Assembly (NCBI RefSeq): GCF_014191255.1
Contig: NZ_JACHWH010000002.1
Span: forward strand, 930,001-994,000
Length of the DNA: 64,000 bases
Source: Amycolatopsis bartoniae
Lineage (GTDB): Bacteria; Actinomycetota; Actinomycetes; Mycobacteriales; Pseudonocardiaceae
Direction of reading: 5' to 3'
Shown here one piece after another: positions 1 through 11,083 of this stretch. A program made the position numbers and the translations under genes. How positions within the stretch are numbered: the stretch's first letter is position 1; every line of letters begins with the position of its first letter. The notes beneath the pieces were generated by a model. The model had not been told where the DNA came from. It ran no database searches and saw only the letters and a list, made by a program, of their open reading frames with translations.

Positions 1-1182
1 CCGTGGCGTGCTCCACGCGACCAGCGCCACCGCCAGCACGCACAGCACCCCGCCGCTCACCAGGGCCGCCGTGCCGGAAGTCGCGCTCGCCACCAGGCCC
101 GCGCGCAGGTTGCCGACGTCCGGGCCCGCCTGCCCGACCATCTGCTCCGCCGCCGCGGCGCGTCCCATCAGCGCGTCCGGGGTGCGCAGCTGGATCACCG
201 TGCTGCGCGAGACCACCGACACCGTGTCCGCGGCCCCCGCGAGGACCAGACAACCGAGACCGAGCCACGGGTTCGGCGCCAGCCCGAACAGCGTCAGCGA
301 CACGCCCCAGCCGACTGATCCCACGACCATCACCAGACCGGGCCGTGGCAGCCGCGTGAAGGTGCCCGAGAACACCGAAGCCACCACTCCCCCGACGGCG
401 ATCGCGCTCAGGAACAGGCCCAGCGTGCGCGGGTTGTCGCCGAAGCGCTCCGCGTTGACCAGCGGGAACAGGCTCACCGGCATGGACAGGACCATCGAGG
501 CGAGATCCGTCAGCAACGCGCCGCGCACCCCCGGCTCCCGCACGAGGAACGCCAGCCCGTCCGCCACCCCGCGCAGGCCCGGCCGCGAACCCTCCGCCCG
601 CACGCGCGGCAACCCGAGAACACCGTGGAACGCCAGCAGGAAGGTGGCTGCGTCCAGCGCGTAGCAGCCGCCGAGCCCGAGCCAGCCCAGCGCCACCCCG
701 GCCAGCGCGGGACCGAGCAACATGGCTCCCTGGAAGGAAATCCGGTTCAGCGCGAGACCCGCGGCGAGCTGCTCCGCGGGCAGCAGGTGGGGGACGAACG
801 TGCGCGCCGCCGGCCCGCTTCCCGCGCCGAAAGTGGACTGCACGGCCAGCACCGCCAGCAGGACGGGCATCGGCAAACCGCCCAGGAACCCTTGCACCGC
901 AAGGACAATCGAGCACACCGCCTGGCCGGTGATGGTCCACAGGTAGAACCTCCGCCGCTCCACGCGGTCCACCAGCGCTCCGGCGAACAGTCCGAACGCG
1001 AGGATCGGCAACGCCTGCGCCAGCGCCGCCGCGCCCGTCCACACCGTGCTGCCCGTGGCCCCCCAGACCTGGAACAGCACCGCCACGAGCGTCAGCTGCC
1101 CGCCGAACGCGGAGCACGTCCGGCCCGTCCACCAACGTCGGAAGGCGGGCGAAGTGCGCAACGGCGTGAGGTCCAACAGCAC
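1..1182 (-). CDS. MFS transporter, C-terminus cut off by the window edge
   Basis: This is an integral membrane exporter of the major facilitator superfamily, most like the EntS/macrolide-efflux (MFS_3) type. The reverse strand stays open for 394 codons from a GTG at 1182 to the left edge. The product begins VLLDLTPLRTSPAFRRWWTG and has the usual run of hydrophobic segments. A loop reading AGALVDRVERRR lies after the second membrane segment and corresponds to the conserved cytoplasmic loop 2-3. The GTG start was chosen because AGGGTGA lies just upstream. About 10-12 helices are visible, so little of the C-terminus should be missing. The gene is divergent from NAD kinase, with 63 bp between the starts. 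Substrate is unknown: siderophores or drugs are possible from the family, but nothing nearby identifies it. Confidence 0.82.
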   Translation of the reverse strand, partial: MLLDLTPLRTSPAFRRWWTGRTCSAFGGQLTLVAVLFQVWGATGSTVWTGAAALAQALPILAFGLFAGALVDRVERRRFYLWTITGQAVCSIVLAVQGFLGGLPMPVLLAVLAVQSTFGAGSGPAARTFVPHLLPAEQLAAGLALNRISFQGAMLLGPALAGVALGWLGLGGCYALDAATFLLAFHGVLGLPRVRAEGSRPGLRGVADGLAFLVREPGVRGALLTDLASMVLSMPVSLFPLVNAERFGDNPRTLGLFLSAIAVGGVVASVFSGTFTRLPRPGLVMVVGSVGWGVSLTLFGLAPNPWLGLGCLVLAGAADTVSVVSRSTVIQLRTPDALMGRAAAAEQMVGQAGPDVGNLRAGLVASATSGTAALVSGGVLCVLAVALVAWSTPR

Positions 1183-1232
1183 CGCGTCACCCTGCCAGCA
1201 CGTGCGCGCCGACGCGAAGCGGTTTTCCTGCC

Positions 1233-1238
1233 TATAGT
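1233..1238 (+). promoter_or_regulatory. -10 element (TATAGT) for a probably leaderless NAD kinase mRNA
   Basis: TATAGT ends seven bases before the GTG start of the NAD kinase gene. That places the expected transcription start at or next to the start codon, and no Shine-Dalgarno sequence is present. No clear -35 hexamer was found. The leaderless reading is inference from spacing. Confidence 0.55.
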
Positions 1239-1245
1239 CGGCCCC

Positions 1246-2133
1246 GTGGGGATCGGAAACATCGGGCTCGTCGTGCACCCGAGCAAACCCGTCGACTCGT
1301 CCGTGCGCACGATCCTCGACTTCGCCGCCGGCCACCGGTGCCGGGTGCTCGTGCGCAAGTCCCAGGCCGCGCGGGTGCCGGAGGCCGAAACGGTGCCCGA
1401 CGAGGAGTTCGCCGGGCAGGTGGACGGCATCCTCAGCCTCGGCGGGGACGGCACGATGCTCGGCGCGCTGCGGCTCGTCGTCGGCACCTCCGTGCCCGTG
1501 CTCGGCGTCAACCACGGCAACCTCGGCTTCCTCGTCGAGGTCCAGCCGCACCAGCTCGAAATGGCGCTGGAGCAGCTGGTGCGCGAGGACTTCACGGTCG
1601 AACCACACAGCTGCCTGACCACCGGGGAGCACACGGCGTTCAACGACCTCGTGCTCACCCGGCTCGGCCGCGGCGCCGTGTCGGTCGATCTGACGGTCAA
1701 CGGCCAGCAGTTCGGCTACTACCGCTGCGATGCGCTGGTGGTCGCGACGCCCACCGGCTCGACCGCCTACAACTACGCCGCCGGCGGGCCGGTCGTCTCG
1801 CCGTCCGCGCCCGCGCTCGTGGTCACGCCCGTCGCGCCGATGGCCGGGGTCAGCCGCCCGGTCGTGCTCGGGCCCAGCGACGAGATCCGCCTGCACCTCG
1901 CGCCCGACAGCGCGCCCGTCGGGCTGGAGGTCGACGGCACCGAGGCGGAGCACCTGGCACCGGACGGGGTGGTCACCGCCCGCCTGCTCCTGGACGCCGC
2001 GAAGGTGGTGCGCCTGTCCGCCGGTACCCACGCGAGCCGCAGCCGCGTCAAACTGAGCCTGCTGGACCTGCCGCTGCGACCGGACCAGCTGCTCGACCTC
2101 GTTCCCGAACACGTCCGGAAGCGACTGGGTTGA
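1246..2133 (+). CDS. nadK: NAD kinase
   Basis: This cytosolic enzyme phosphorylates NAD (often NADH too) to NADP(H), using ATP or polyphosphate. The 295-residue product has the family's diagnostic GGDGTML motif (residues ~66-72, with the catalytic Asp). It also has FNDLVLTR (~131-138) and the nucleotide-binding segment TPTGSTAYNYAAGGP (~170). The length is normal. The reading frame is open further upstream into the divergent exporter, but the GTG at 1246 is preferred: homology begins at GNIGLVVHPSK and a TATAGT -10 sits seven bases upstream. Pseudonocardiales usually carry another NAD kinase near recN, so this may be a paralogue; that cannot be tested here. The next gene follows after 29 bp. 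Confidence 0.9.
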   Translation: MGIGNIGLVVHPSKPVDSSVRTILDFAAGHRCRVLVRKSQAARVPEAETVPDEEFAGQVDGILSLGGDGTMLGALRLVVGTSVPVLGVNHGNLGFLVEVQPHQLEMALEQLVREDFTVEPHSCLTTGEHTAFNDLVLTRLGRGAVSVDLTVNGQQFGYYRCDALVVATPTGSTAYNYAAGGPVVSPSAPALVVTPVAPMAGVSRPVVLGPSDEIRLHLAPDSAPVGLEVDGTEAEHLAPDGVVTARLLLDAAKVVRLSAGTHASRSRVKLSLLDLPLRPDQLLDLVPEHVRKRLG

Positions 2134-2162
2134 GGCCCTCGCCGCCGGGGAAAAGAGGCGAC

Positions 2163-2750
2163 ATGACGACCCCACGCGAGACGTACCGGCCCTTCGGGCT
2201 CCCCACCGACCTCGGCGAGCAGGTCCGCCGCGTGACCGGGCGCTGGTGGCTGGTCACGCTGCTGGGCCTCGCGACCGCGGTGCTGGGCGTCCTGCTGCTC
2301 GCGAACCTCGCCACCGCGGTCGGCGTGCTGGCGACACTCGTCGCGATCGCGCTCATCGTGGAGGGTGTCAACCAGCTCGTCACCGCCGACCGGCAGCACC
2401 GGCGCTGGCCCGCCTACGCGCTCGGCGTGGTGTGGGTCGTCGTCGGCGTGATCGCGCTGGCCTGGCCCGGGATCACGCTGCTCGCGCTCGCCGCGACCGT
2501 CGGTGTCGGTCTCGTCGTCGGCGGGGTCATCGAAGCGGCCGGTGCGATCGCGGCACGCCGGGCCCTGCCGATGTGGGGCCTGTGGCTCACGCTCGGCGTG
2601 CTGACGCTGGTCATCGGGATCATCGCGCTCGCCTGGCCCGGGCTGACGATCCTGACGCTGGCCATCTGGCTCGGCATCACACTCGTCGTCCGTGGCGTCA
2701 GCGCGATCGCGTTCGGCTTGTTGCTCAGGAGGGCGCACCGGTCCGTCTAG
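2163..2750 (+). CDS. HdeD/DUF308-family membrane protein
   Basis: This is a 195-residue polytopic membrane protein of the HdeD (DUF308) family. After a ~27-residue polar N-terminus there are six short hydrophobic segments. They form an internal repeat in which the motif ALAWPGIT/ALAWPGLT recurs (around residues 99 and 160), as is typical of the family. In enterobacteria HdeD is linked to acid resistance; in actinobacteria the role is unknown. The ATG follows AAAAGAGGCGAC, a usable ribosome site. It lies 29 bp downstream of the NAD kinase gene and may be co-transcribed with it. Confidence 0.8.
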   Translation: MTTPRETYRPFGLPTDLGEQVRRVTGRWWLVTLLGLATAVLGVLLLANLATAVGVLATLVAIALIVEGVNQLVTADRQHRRWPAYALGVVWVVVGVIALAWPGITLLALAATVGVGLVVGGVIEAAGAIAARRALPMWGLWLTLGVLTLVIGIIALAWPGLTILTLAIWLGITLVVRGVSAIAFGLLLRRAHRSV

Positions 2751-2820
2751 CCGGGCGGTGAGTTTCGAGCCTCCGCGGGGTCTGCACCGATCGACAGACA
2801 CAGCGGAGAGAGGAACCACC

Positions 2821-3426
2821 GTGGGCAAGCTGATCGTGGACGAGTTCATGACCCTCGACGGAGTGGCGCAGTCGCCGGGACAGCCCGACGAGGACCGGGA
2901 CGGCGGCTTCCGCCACGGCGGGTGGCACGCGTCGTTCCTGGACCCCGAGGCGGGCAAGGCCGGGTTCGAAAGAGCCCAGTCGATGGACGCCCTGCTGCTC
3001 GGCCGCCGGACCTACGACGTGTTCGCCGGCTTCTGGCCGACCGCTCCCGAGGAGATGCCGTTCACCGGCCTGCTCAACGGCGTGCCCAAGTACGTCGCGA
3101 GCCGGACGCTCACCGAACCGTCCTGGCAGGGCACGACGCTGCTGGCCCAGCCCGTCGAGGAGAGCGTCGCCGCGCTGAAGGAGCGCCACGAGGAGGTGCA
3201 CGTCATCGGCAGCCTCAACCTGGTGCAGCAGCTGCTGCGCGCCGGCCTCGTCGACCGGCTGGACCTGCTGGTCGACCCGCTCGTGCTCGGCACCGGCAAG
3301 AAGGTGTTCGGCGACGGGATGCCGCCCACCGCGCTGCGGCTGGTCGACTCGACGGCCTACGCCAACGGCATGCTCCACCTGGCTTACGAACCCACCGGCG
3401 CACCGACCTACGGCACCATCGGCTAG
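2821..3426 (+). CDS. Dihydrofolate-reductase-fold protein (RibD C-terminal family)
   Basis: This 201-residue cytosolic protein has the RibD C-terminal/DHFR-like fold found in many stand-alone actinobacterial reductases. It begins GKLIVDEFMTLDGV and contains LLGRRTYDVFAGFW (~60) and EVHVIGSLNLVQQLL (~127). It ends with a conserved LDLLVDPLVLGTGKKVF segment (~145-160). It is expected to bind NADPH, but the substrate is not known and folate reduction should not be assumed. The GTG start follows GGAGAGAGG. Its stop codon shares the four bases CTAG (3423-3426) with the stop of the convergent amylase-like gene. Confidence 0.82.
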   Translation: MGKLIVDEFMTLDGVAQSPGQPDEDRDGGFRHGGWHASFLDPEAGKAGFERAQSMDALLLGRRTYDVFAGFWPTAPEEMPFTGLLNGVPKYVASRTLTEPSWQGTTLLAQPVEESVAALKERHEEVHVIGSLNLVQQLLRAGLVDRLDLLVDPLVLGTGKKVFGDGMPPTALRLVDSTAYANGMLHLAYEPTGAPTYGTIG

Positions 3427-4682
3427 GCGTACTTGGCCAGCACGAGCCAGCCGTGCCCCGGCACGGTGCTGCCGGGGCGGTCGCCGGGTGACGCGGTGGC
3501 GATCACCGAGAAACCGGTGACGTCCAACGGGAACCGGTAGGGCTCATCCCCGATGTTCAGCAGCGTCAGCACCTCGCCCTCGGCCGCGAGGGACCGCAGC
3601 GCGACCGCGCGGTTGGTGAGGTGCTCGACCGACGTGTGCGCCCGCACCAGCCACGGGTGCCGCCGGCGCATGCCGATCAGCCGCTGGTGCAGGCGGTAGG
3701 TGGGCCAGCCGAACGGCGCCAGCTCGCCGGGCTCACGCGGGAACGCGGGGCGGATCGCGTCGTCGCCGCCCTCGCGTTCCTCCTTGAGGCCGCGGAACGC
3801 CTGCTCGTCGCCGTAGTAGATGCTCGGCACCCCGGCGAGGGTCGTGAGCAGCACGAGCGCGTGCGCGAAGTGGCGTTCGTCGGTCAGCCGCGAGGCCAGG
3901 CGCGTGACGTCGTGGTTGCCGACGAACGTCTGCGGCACGAACACGTCGAGCAGCGCCACGTGCCGCTTCAGCGCCCAGGCCAGCTCGAAGAAGTTCCCGT
4001 CGTTGAGCGAGCTCCAGATCGCCTTCCACAGCTCGTACTGCGTGACCGAGTCGAGCCCGCTGCGCTCGACGTAGGCCGTGTAGTCGCCGTGCAGGACCTC
4101 GCCGACGAGCCACGCGTCGGGATGCCGTTCCCGCACCGCGGGCAGGACGCGCTGCCAGAACTCCGGGGGCACCGCGTACGCCGCGTCGAGCCGCCAGCCC
4201 GACACTCCCCGGTCGAGCCAGTGGTTGAGCACGCGTGTCACGTACTCGGCCACGGCGGGCTTGGCGTGGTCGAGCGCGACGAGATGGTGGTGCCCCTCGA
4301 AGACGTCGTACGCCCCGTCCGGGCGGCGGCGGAACCAGTCCCGTCCCTGCGCGAACCTGGCGCTGACGTGGTTGAACACCCCGTCGAGCACCACTCGCAG
4401 GCCCCGCTCCCCCGCCGCGGCGACCAGCCGGTCGAAGTCCTGCTCGTCGCCGAGCCGCGGGTCGATGCGGAAGTGGTCGACCGTGTCGTAGCCGTGGGTC
4501 TCGGAGGCGAACACCGGGCCGAGCAGCAGGCCCGAGCAGCCGAGCTCGACGGCGTAGTCCAGCCAGTCGGCGAGCCGGCGGAGCCGGTGCTGGCCCGGGC
4601 TCTCCGCGGCGGCCCGCGGCGCCCCGGTGAACCCCAGGGGGTAGACGTGCCAGAAGATCGCGTGCTCCGCCCAGCGGACCAT
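3423..4682 (-). CDS. GH13 alpha-amylase-family glycosidase
   Basis: This 419-residue intracellular (no signal peptide) GH13 enzyme is expected to cleave or rearrange alpha-1,4-glucans. The family regions are visible in order. Region I is VLDGVFNH (~125). Region II is GWRLDAAY (~190, nucleophile Asp). Region III is WLVGEVLHG (~220, acid/base Glu). Region IV is FVGNHDVTR (~275, third carboxylate Asp). The ATG at 4682 was chosen because GACGAGGAGCAC precedes it and the homology starts at once. The protein is shorter than secreted amylases and lacks a starch-binding domain, matching cytosolic maltodextrin-acting enzymes. It is divergent from malQ, 62 bp away, so the two probably share a control region. 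Exact specificity cannot be assigned. Confidence 0.85.
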   Translation of the reverse strand: MVRWAEHAIFWHVYPLGFTGAPRAAAESPGQHRLRRLADWLDYAVELGCSGLLLGPVFASETHGYDTVDHFRIDPRLGDEQDFDRLVAAAGERGLRVVLDGVFNHVSARFAQGRDWFRRRPDGAYDVFEGHHHLVALDHAKPAVAEYVTRVLNHWLDRGVSGWRLDAAYAVPPEFWQRVLPAVRERHPDAWLVGEVLHGDYTAYVERSGLDSVTQYELWKAIWSSLNDGNFFELAWALKRHVALLDVFVPQTFVGNHDVTRLASRLTDERHFAHALVLLTTLAGVPSIYYGDEQAFRGLKEEREGGDDAIRPAFPREPGELAPFGWPTYRLHQRLIGMRRRHPWLVRAHTSVEHLTNRAVALRSLAAEGEVLTLLNIGDEPYRFPLDVTGFSVIATASPGDRPGSTVPGHGWLVLAKYA

Positions 4683-4744
4683 CCGTGCTCCTCGTCTCAT
4701 GCCTATCGGTAGCGCCTGCCGCCGCCGACCGCGATGCTTTACGG

Positions 4745-6691
4745 GTGGATCAGGACCTCTCGGACCTCTCGGCACTCGCTGCCGCGTACGGCGTGGCTAC
4801 CCGCTACGAAAACTCCGAACAACGCGAGGTCGTCGTCGACGATGACGTCGTGGTCGCCGTGCTCGCCCAGTTCGGGGTCGACGCGTCGAGCCCCGCAAGC
4901 ATCCGGCGCGAACTCGCCGCCGTCCGCGAGACACGAGAACGTACCGCCCTCCCCCCGACCCTCGTGCTCCGGGCCGGTACCGGGCACGACGCGGGCGGCC
5001 CGGCCGTGCTCCATCTGGAGGACGGCACGCGCCGCGAGATCGACGGCACCATTCCCGCCGACCTGCCGCTGGGCTGGCACCGCGTGGTGACCGGCGAGCA
5101 GGAGGTCGTGCTGGCGGTGGTGCCGGACCGGCTGCCCGACGTGCCGCCCGCGTGGGGCTGGATGCTCCAGCTGTACGGGCTGCGCTCGGCCGAGTCGTGG
5201 GGCGCGGGCGACTACGGCGATCTCGCCGAGGTGGCCCGGCGGTCGGCCGAGGAGCTGGGCGCGGGCGTGCTGCTGGTCAACCCCGTGCAGGCGATCAGCC
5301 CGACGCACCCCATCGAGCGCTCGCCGTACTCCCCGGCGAGCCGCCGCTTCGCGAACCCGCTCTACCTGCGGGTCACGGCCACGAAAGCGTTTGCGGACGC
5401 CGACGAGGCCACGCGCCGACGGATCCTCGCGCTCAAGCCCGACCCGGACACCGAGCTGATCGACTACGACGCGGTGTGGGACGCGAAGCTGGCCGCGCTG
5501 GAGCTGTTGTGGCCGCAGGACATCGCGGAACCGGACCCGGCGCTGCGGGACTTCGCGACGTTCAGCGCCCTCGCCGAGCGGCACGGCCCGGACTGGCGCG
5601 AGTGGCCCGAGCCGCTGCGCGACCGCGACAGCGCCGAGGTCGCCGCGGCGCGGGAGGAGCTGGCCGACCGGATCTCGTTCCACGCCTGGCTGCAGCACCT
5701 GTGCCGCGAACAGCTCGACGCCGCGCGGCAGGCGGCGCACGACGCCGGGATGCCGGTCGGGATCGTGCACGACATGCCCGTGGGTGTGCACCCCGGCGGC
5801 GCCGACACGTGGGCGCTCGGCGACGCGTTCGCCGCGAAGGTGACCGTCGGCGCGCCGCCGGACGCGTTCAGCCAGCAGGGGCAGGACTGGAACCTTCCGC
5901 CGTGGCGGCCGGACCGGCTCGCCGAGCTCGGCTACGCGCCGTTCCGCGACGTGCTGCGCGGCGTGCTCCAGTATGCCGACGGGGTGCGCATCGACCACGT
6001 CGCCGGACTGTGGCGGCTGTGGTGGATCCCGCCGGGCGAGCCGCCGTCACGCGGCACGTACGTGCACTACGACGCCGAAGCGATGATGGGCATCCTCGCG
6101 CTGGAAGCGCACCGCGCGAACGCGGTCGTCGTCGGCGAGGACCTCGGCACCGTCGAGCCCGAAGTGACCGAGACGATGCACGAGCGCGGGATGCTCTCCT
6201 CGGCCGTGCTGTGGTTCCAGCGCGACTACGACACACCCGGACATCCGTTTGTCCCGCCGGGAAAGTGGGATTCTGAGTCCATGGCGAGCATCACCACGCA
6301 CGACCTCCCGACGGTGGCCGGCTGGCTCACCTCGGAGCACGTGCGGGTGCGCGCCGAGCTGGGCCTGCTCGACGGACCGGCCGAGCGGGAGTACGAAAGC
6401 GCCGCGGAGGAACGGGAGGCACTGACTAACTTCCTTGCAGAGCAAGGGATTCCGCACGAAGACATGGTGGCGGCGCTGCACACGCTGCTCGCCTCCGCCG
6501 CGTCCCGCCTGCTGCTGACCGCACCCGCCGACGTCGTCGGCGAACGCCGCCAGCCCAACCTGCCGGGCACGGTCGACCAGTACCCGAACTGGCGGCTACC
6601 CTTGCCCGTCACCGTCGACGAGTTCTTCGCCGACCCCGGCGTGAGCCGTCTGGTCGCCACCCTGCGGGCCGCGCGCCCGCTGAACCGCTGA
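4745..6691 (+). CDS. malQ: 4-alpha-glucanotransferase (amylomaltase)
   Basis: This GH77 disproportionating enzyme transfers maltodextrin segments between chains and releases glucose. It would recycle short glucans left by GlgX debranching. The 648-residue product has the ~100-residue N-terminal extension typical of actinobacterial MalQ. The catalytic core begins at [20 protein letters not shown] (~138). Catalytic residues lie in [17 protein letters not shown] (nucleophile Asp, ~415), VVGEDLGT (acid/base Glu, ~460) and [11 protein letters not shown] (~520). The GTG start has no ribosome site. GATGCT six bases upstream could be a -10 for a leaderless message. The next gene starts 10 bp downstream, so malQ heads the malQ-glgX-treY-treZ run. 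A CGAAAGCGTTTGCG palindrome-like site at 5382-5395 lies within the coding sequence. Confidence 0.92.
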   Translation: MDQDLSDLSALAAAYGVATRYENSEQREVVVDDDVVVAVLAQFGVDASSPASIRRELAAVRETRERTALPPTLVLRAGTGHDAGGPAVLHLEDGTRREIDGTIPADLPLGWHRVVTGEQEVVLAVVPDRLPDVPPAWGWMLQLYGLRSAESWGAGDYGDLAEVARRSAEELGAGVLLVNPVQAISPTHPIERSPYSPASRRFANPLYLRVTATKAFADADEATRRRILALKPDPDTELIDYDAVWDAKLAALELLWPQDIAEPDPALRDFATFSALAERHGPDWREWPEPLRDRDSAEVAAAREELADRISFHAWLQHLCREQLDAARQAAHDAGMPVGIVHDMPVGVHPGGADTWALGDAFAAKVTVGAPPDAFSQQGQDWNLPPWRPDRLAELGYAPFRDVLRGVLQYADGVRIDHVAGLWRLWWIPPGEPPSRGTYVHYDAEAMMGILALEAHRANAVVVGEDLGTVEPEVTETMHERGMLSSAVLWFQRDYDTPGHPFVPPGKWDSESMASITTHDLPTVAGWLTSEHVRVRAELGLLDGPAEREYESAAEEREALTNFLAEQGIPHEDMVAALHTLLASAASRLLLTAPADVVGERRQPNLPGTVDQYPNWRLPLPVTVDEFFADPGVSRLVATLRAARPLNR

Positions 6692-6701
6692 GGAGACCAC
6701 G

Positions 6702-8827
<2,126 letters not shown>

Positions 8828-8831
<4 letters not shown>

Positions 8832-11083
8832 CGCCGCCGAGCTCGACCTACCGCCTGCAGCTGCGCCCCGAGTTCACCTTCGCCGACGCCGAAGCGCAGG
8901 TCGACTACCTGCGCCGGCTCGGCGTGGGCGCGCTGTACGCCTCGCCGGTCCTGGACGCGACGCCCGGGTCCACGCACGGCTACGACGTGGTCGACCCGAC
9001 GCGGGCGCGGCCCGAACTGGGCGGCGAGGAGGCCCGGAAAGCGCTTTCCGCCAAGCTGCGGGAGGCCGGGCTGGGGTTCGTCGTCGACATCGTGCCCAAC
9101 CACATGGCGGTCGAGGTCGCGAAGGCCAACCCGTGGTGGTGGGACGTGCTGCGTCACGGCCGGGATTCGGCGTACGCGGGGCACTTCGACATCGACTGGA
9201 GCCGCGGCCGGATCCTGCTGCCGGTGCTGGGCGACGACGACGCCGTCGCGGAGCTCAAGGTCGAGGACTCCCCCGACGGCCACGAGCTGGTCTACTACGA
9301 CCACCGCTTCCCGATCGCGCCCGGTACCGAGGGCGGCTCGCCGCAGGAGGTGCACGCGCGGCAGCACTACGAGCTGGTCGGCTGGCGGCGCGGCAACGCG
9401 GAGCTGAACTACCGCCGGTTCTTCGACATCACCACGCTCGCCGCGGTGCGCGTCGAGGTGCCGGAGGTGTTCGCCGACACGCACGGCGAGGTGCTGCGCT
9501 GGGTCGCCGACGGCGAGGTCACCGGCCTGCGCGTGGACCACCCGGACGGCCTCGCCGACCCGGGCGGGTACATGCGACGGCTGCGCGAGGGCGCGCCCGG
9601 GGCGTGGCTCGTGGTGGAGAAGATCCTGCATCCGGGCGAGGACCTGCCGCAGAGCTGGCCTGTCGACGGCACCACCGGCTACGACGCATTGCGGGAGATC
9701 TCCGGCCTGTTCGTCGATCCGGCGGGCGCACCGCGGTTCTCGCTGCTGGCCGGTTCGCCGGACTACGCGGCGGTCGAGGAGGAGGCCCGCCGGCTGGTCA
9801 CGGACTCGATCCTGGTCGCGGAGATGCGCCGGATCGGGGCGCTGGTGGGTGCGCCGGACGCGCCCGCCGCCGTGGCCGAGCTGATGATCGCGTTCCCGGT
9901 GTACCGGTCGTACCTGCCCGAGGGCGAGCCGCACTGGGCGCAGGCCGTCCAGCGGGCCAAGGAAAAGCGGCCCGAACTGGCGTCCACTGTGGACGAAATC
10001 GACCGGCGCGTGCGGGCCGAGCCGCACGGGGAGCTGGCCACGCGCATTCAGCAGACCTCCGGCATGGTCGTCGCGAAGGGCACCGAGGACACCACGTTCT
10101 ACCGCTACACCCGCTTCGCGGCGCTCAACGAGGTCGGCGGCTCGCCCGCGGACTTCGGCACGAGCGTCGCGGAGTTCCACGAGTCGGCCGCGGCCCGTGA
10201 GGCGGGCTGGCCGACGGCGATGACCACGCTGACCACCCACGACACCAAGCGGTCCGAGGACGTGCGGGCACGCCTGGCCGTGCTGTCGGAAATACCGGAC
10301 GAGTTCGCCGACGCGGTGGAGCGGTGGACGGCGACGCACGGCATCGACGAGCCGTCGCTGAACCTGCTGGCGTGGCAGACACTCGTCGGCGCTTGGCCGA
10401 TTTCGGCCGACCGGCTGCGCGGCTACCTCGACAAGGCCGCCAAGGAAGCCAAGATCCGCACCACCTGGACCGACCACGACGAGGCGTTCGAGCAGGAGGT
10501 CGCCGAGTGGCCGGACCGCGTGCTCGGCGCTACGGAGCTGGGCGTCGAGGAGTTCGTCGAGCGGATCAAGGGGCCGGGCTGGTCGAACGCGCTGGGCCAG
10601 AAGCTGGTCCAGCTCACCGCGCCCGGGGTGCCCGACGTGTACCAGGGCACCGAGCTGTGGGACCTGTCGCTGGTCGACCCGGACAACCGGCGGCCGGTGG
10701 ACTACGGCGTGCGCCGGCAGATCCTCGACCGGATCGAGGCGGGCGAGCTGCCGGAGGTCGACGACACGGGCGCGGCGAAGCTGCTCGTCGTGCACCGGAC
10801 GCTGACCCTGCGTCGTGACCACCCCGAGCTGTTCCGCGGCTACAAGCGGCTGCACGCCGAAGGTCCCGCGGCCGAGCACGCGCTCGCGTTCGAGCGCAAC
10901 GGGCTGGTCGTCGTCGCGACGCGGCTGCCGGTCGGGCTCGCGAACGGCGGTGGCTGGCGGAACACCGTGCTGCCGTTGCCGCCGGGCGAGTGGACCGACG
11001 TCTTCACGGGTACCTCCGCGGCCGGGGAGTTGTCCCGTCTGCTGTCGCGGTATCCCGTGGCACTGCTGGTGCGAGGAGATTGA
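8828..11083 (+). CDS. treY: Maltooligosyltrehalose synthase
   Basis: This cytosolic GH13 enzyme converts the reducing-end maltose unit of a maltodextrin into an alpha,alpha-1,1 trehalosyl end, the first step of the TreY/TreZ route. The 751-residue product begins [17 protein letters not shown] and has [19 protein letters not shown] (~38-56), as in other TreY proteins. Catalytic signatures are [17 protein letters not shown] (~236), [15 protein letters not shown] (~262) and [18 protein letters not shown] (~468). Its start overlaps the glgX stop (ATGA) and its stop overlaps the treZ start (TGATG), so the three are translationally coupled. A perfect 16-bp palindrome at 9035-9050 lies inside the gene and is written with codons rare for this region. 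Confidence 0.93.
9035..9050. promoter_or_regulatory. Perfect 16-bp palindrome inside treY, LacI-operator-like
   Basis: CGGAAAGCGCTTTCCG is a perfect inverted repeat. It fits the GNAANCGNTTNC pattern of LacI/CcpA-family operators. It encodes RKALS using AAA, CTT and TCC, where the surrounding gene prefers AAG, CTG and TCG/AGC. Related sites occur in malQ (5383-5394), treZ (11862-11873), the GH92 gene (25437-25448) and at 60349-60360. A regulatory role is inference. Confidence 0.35.
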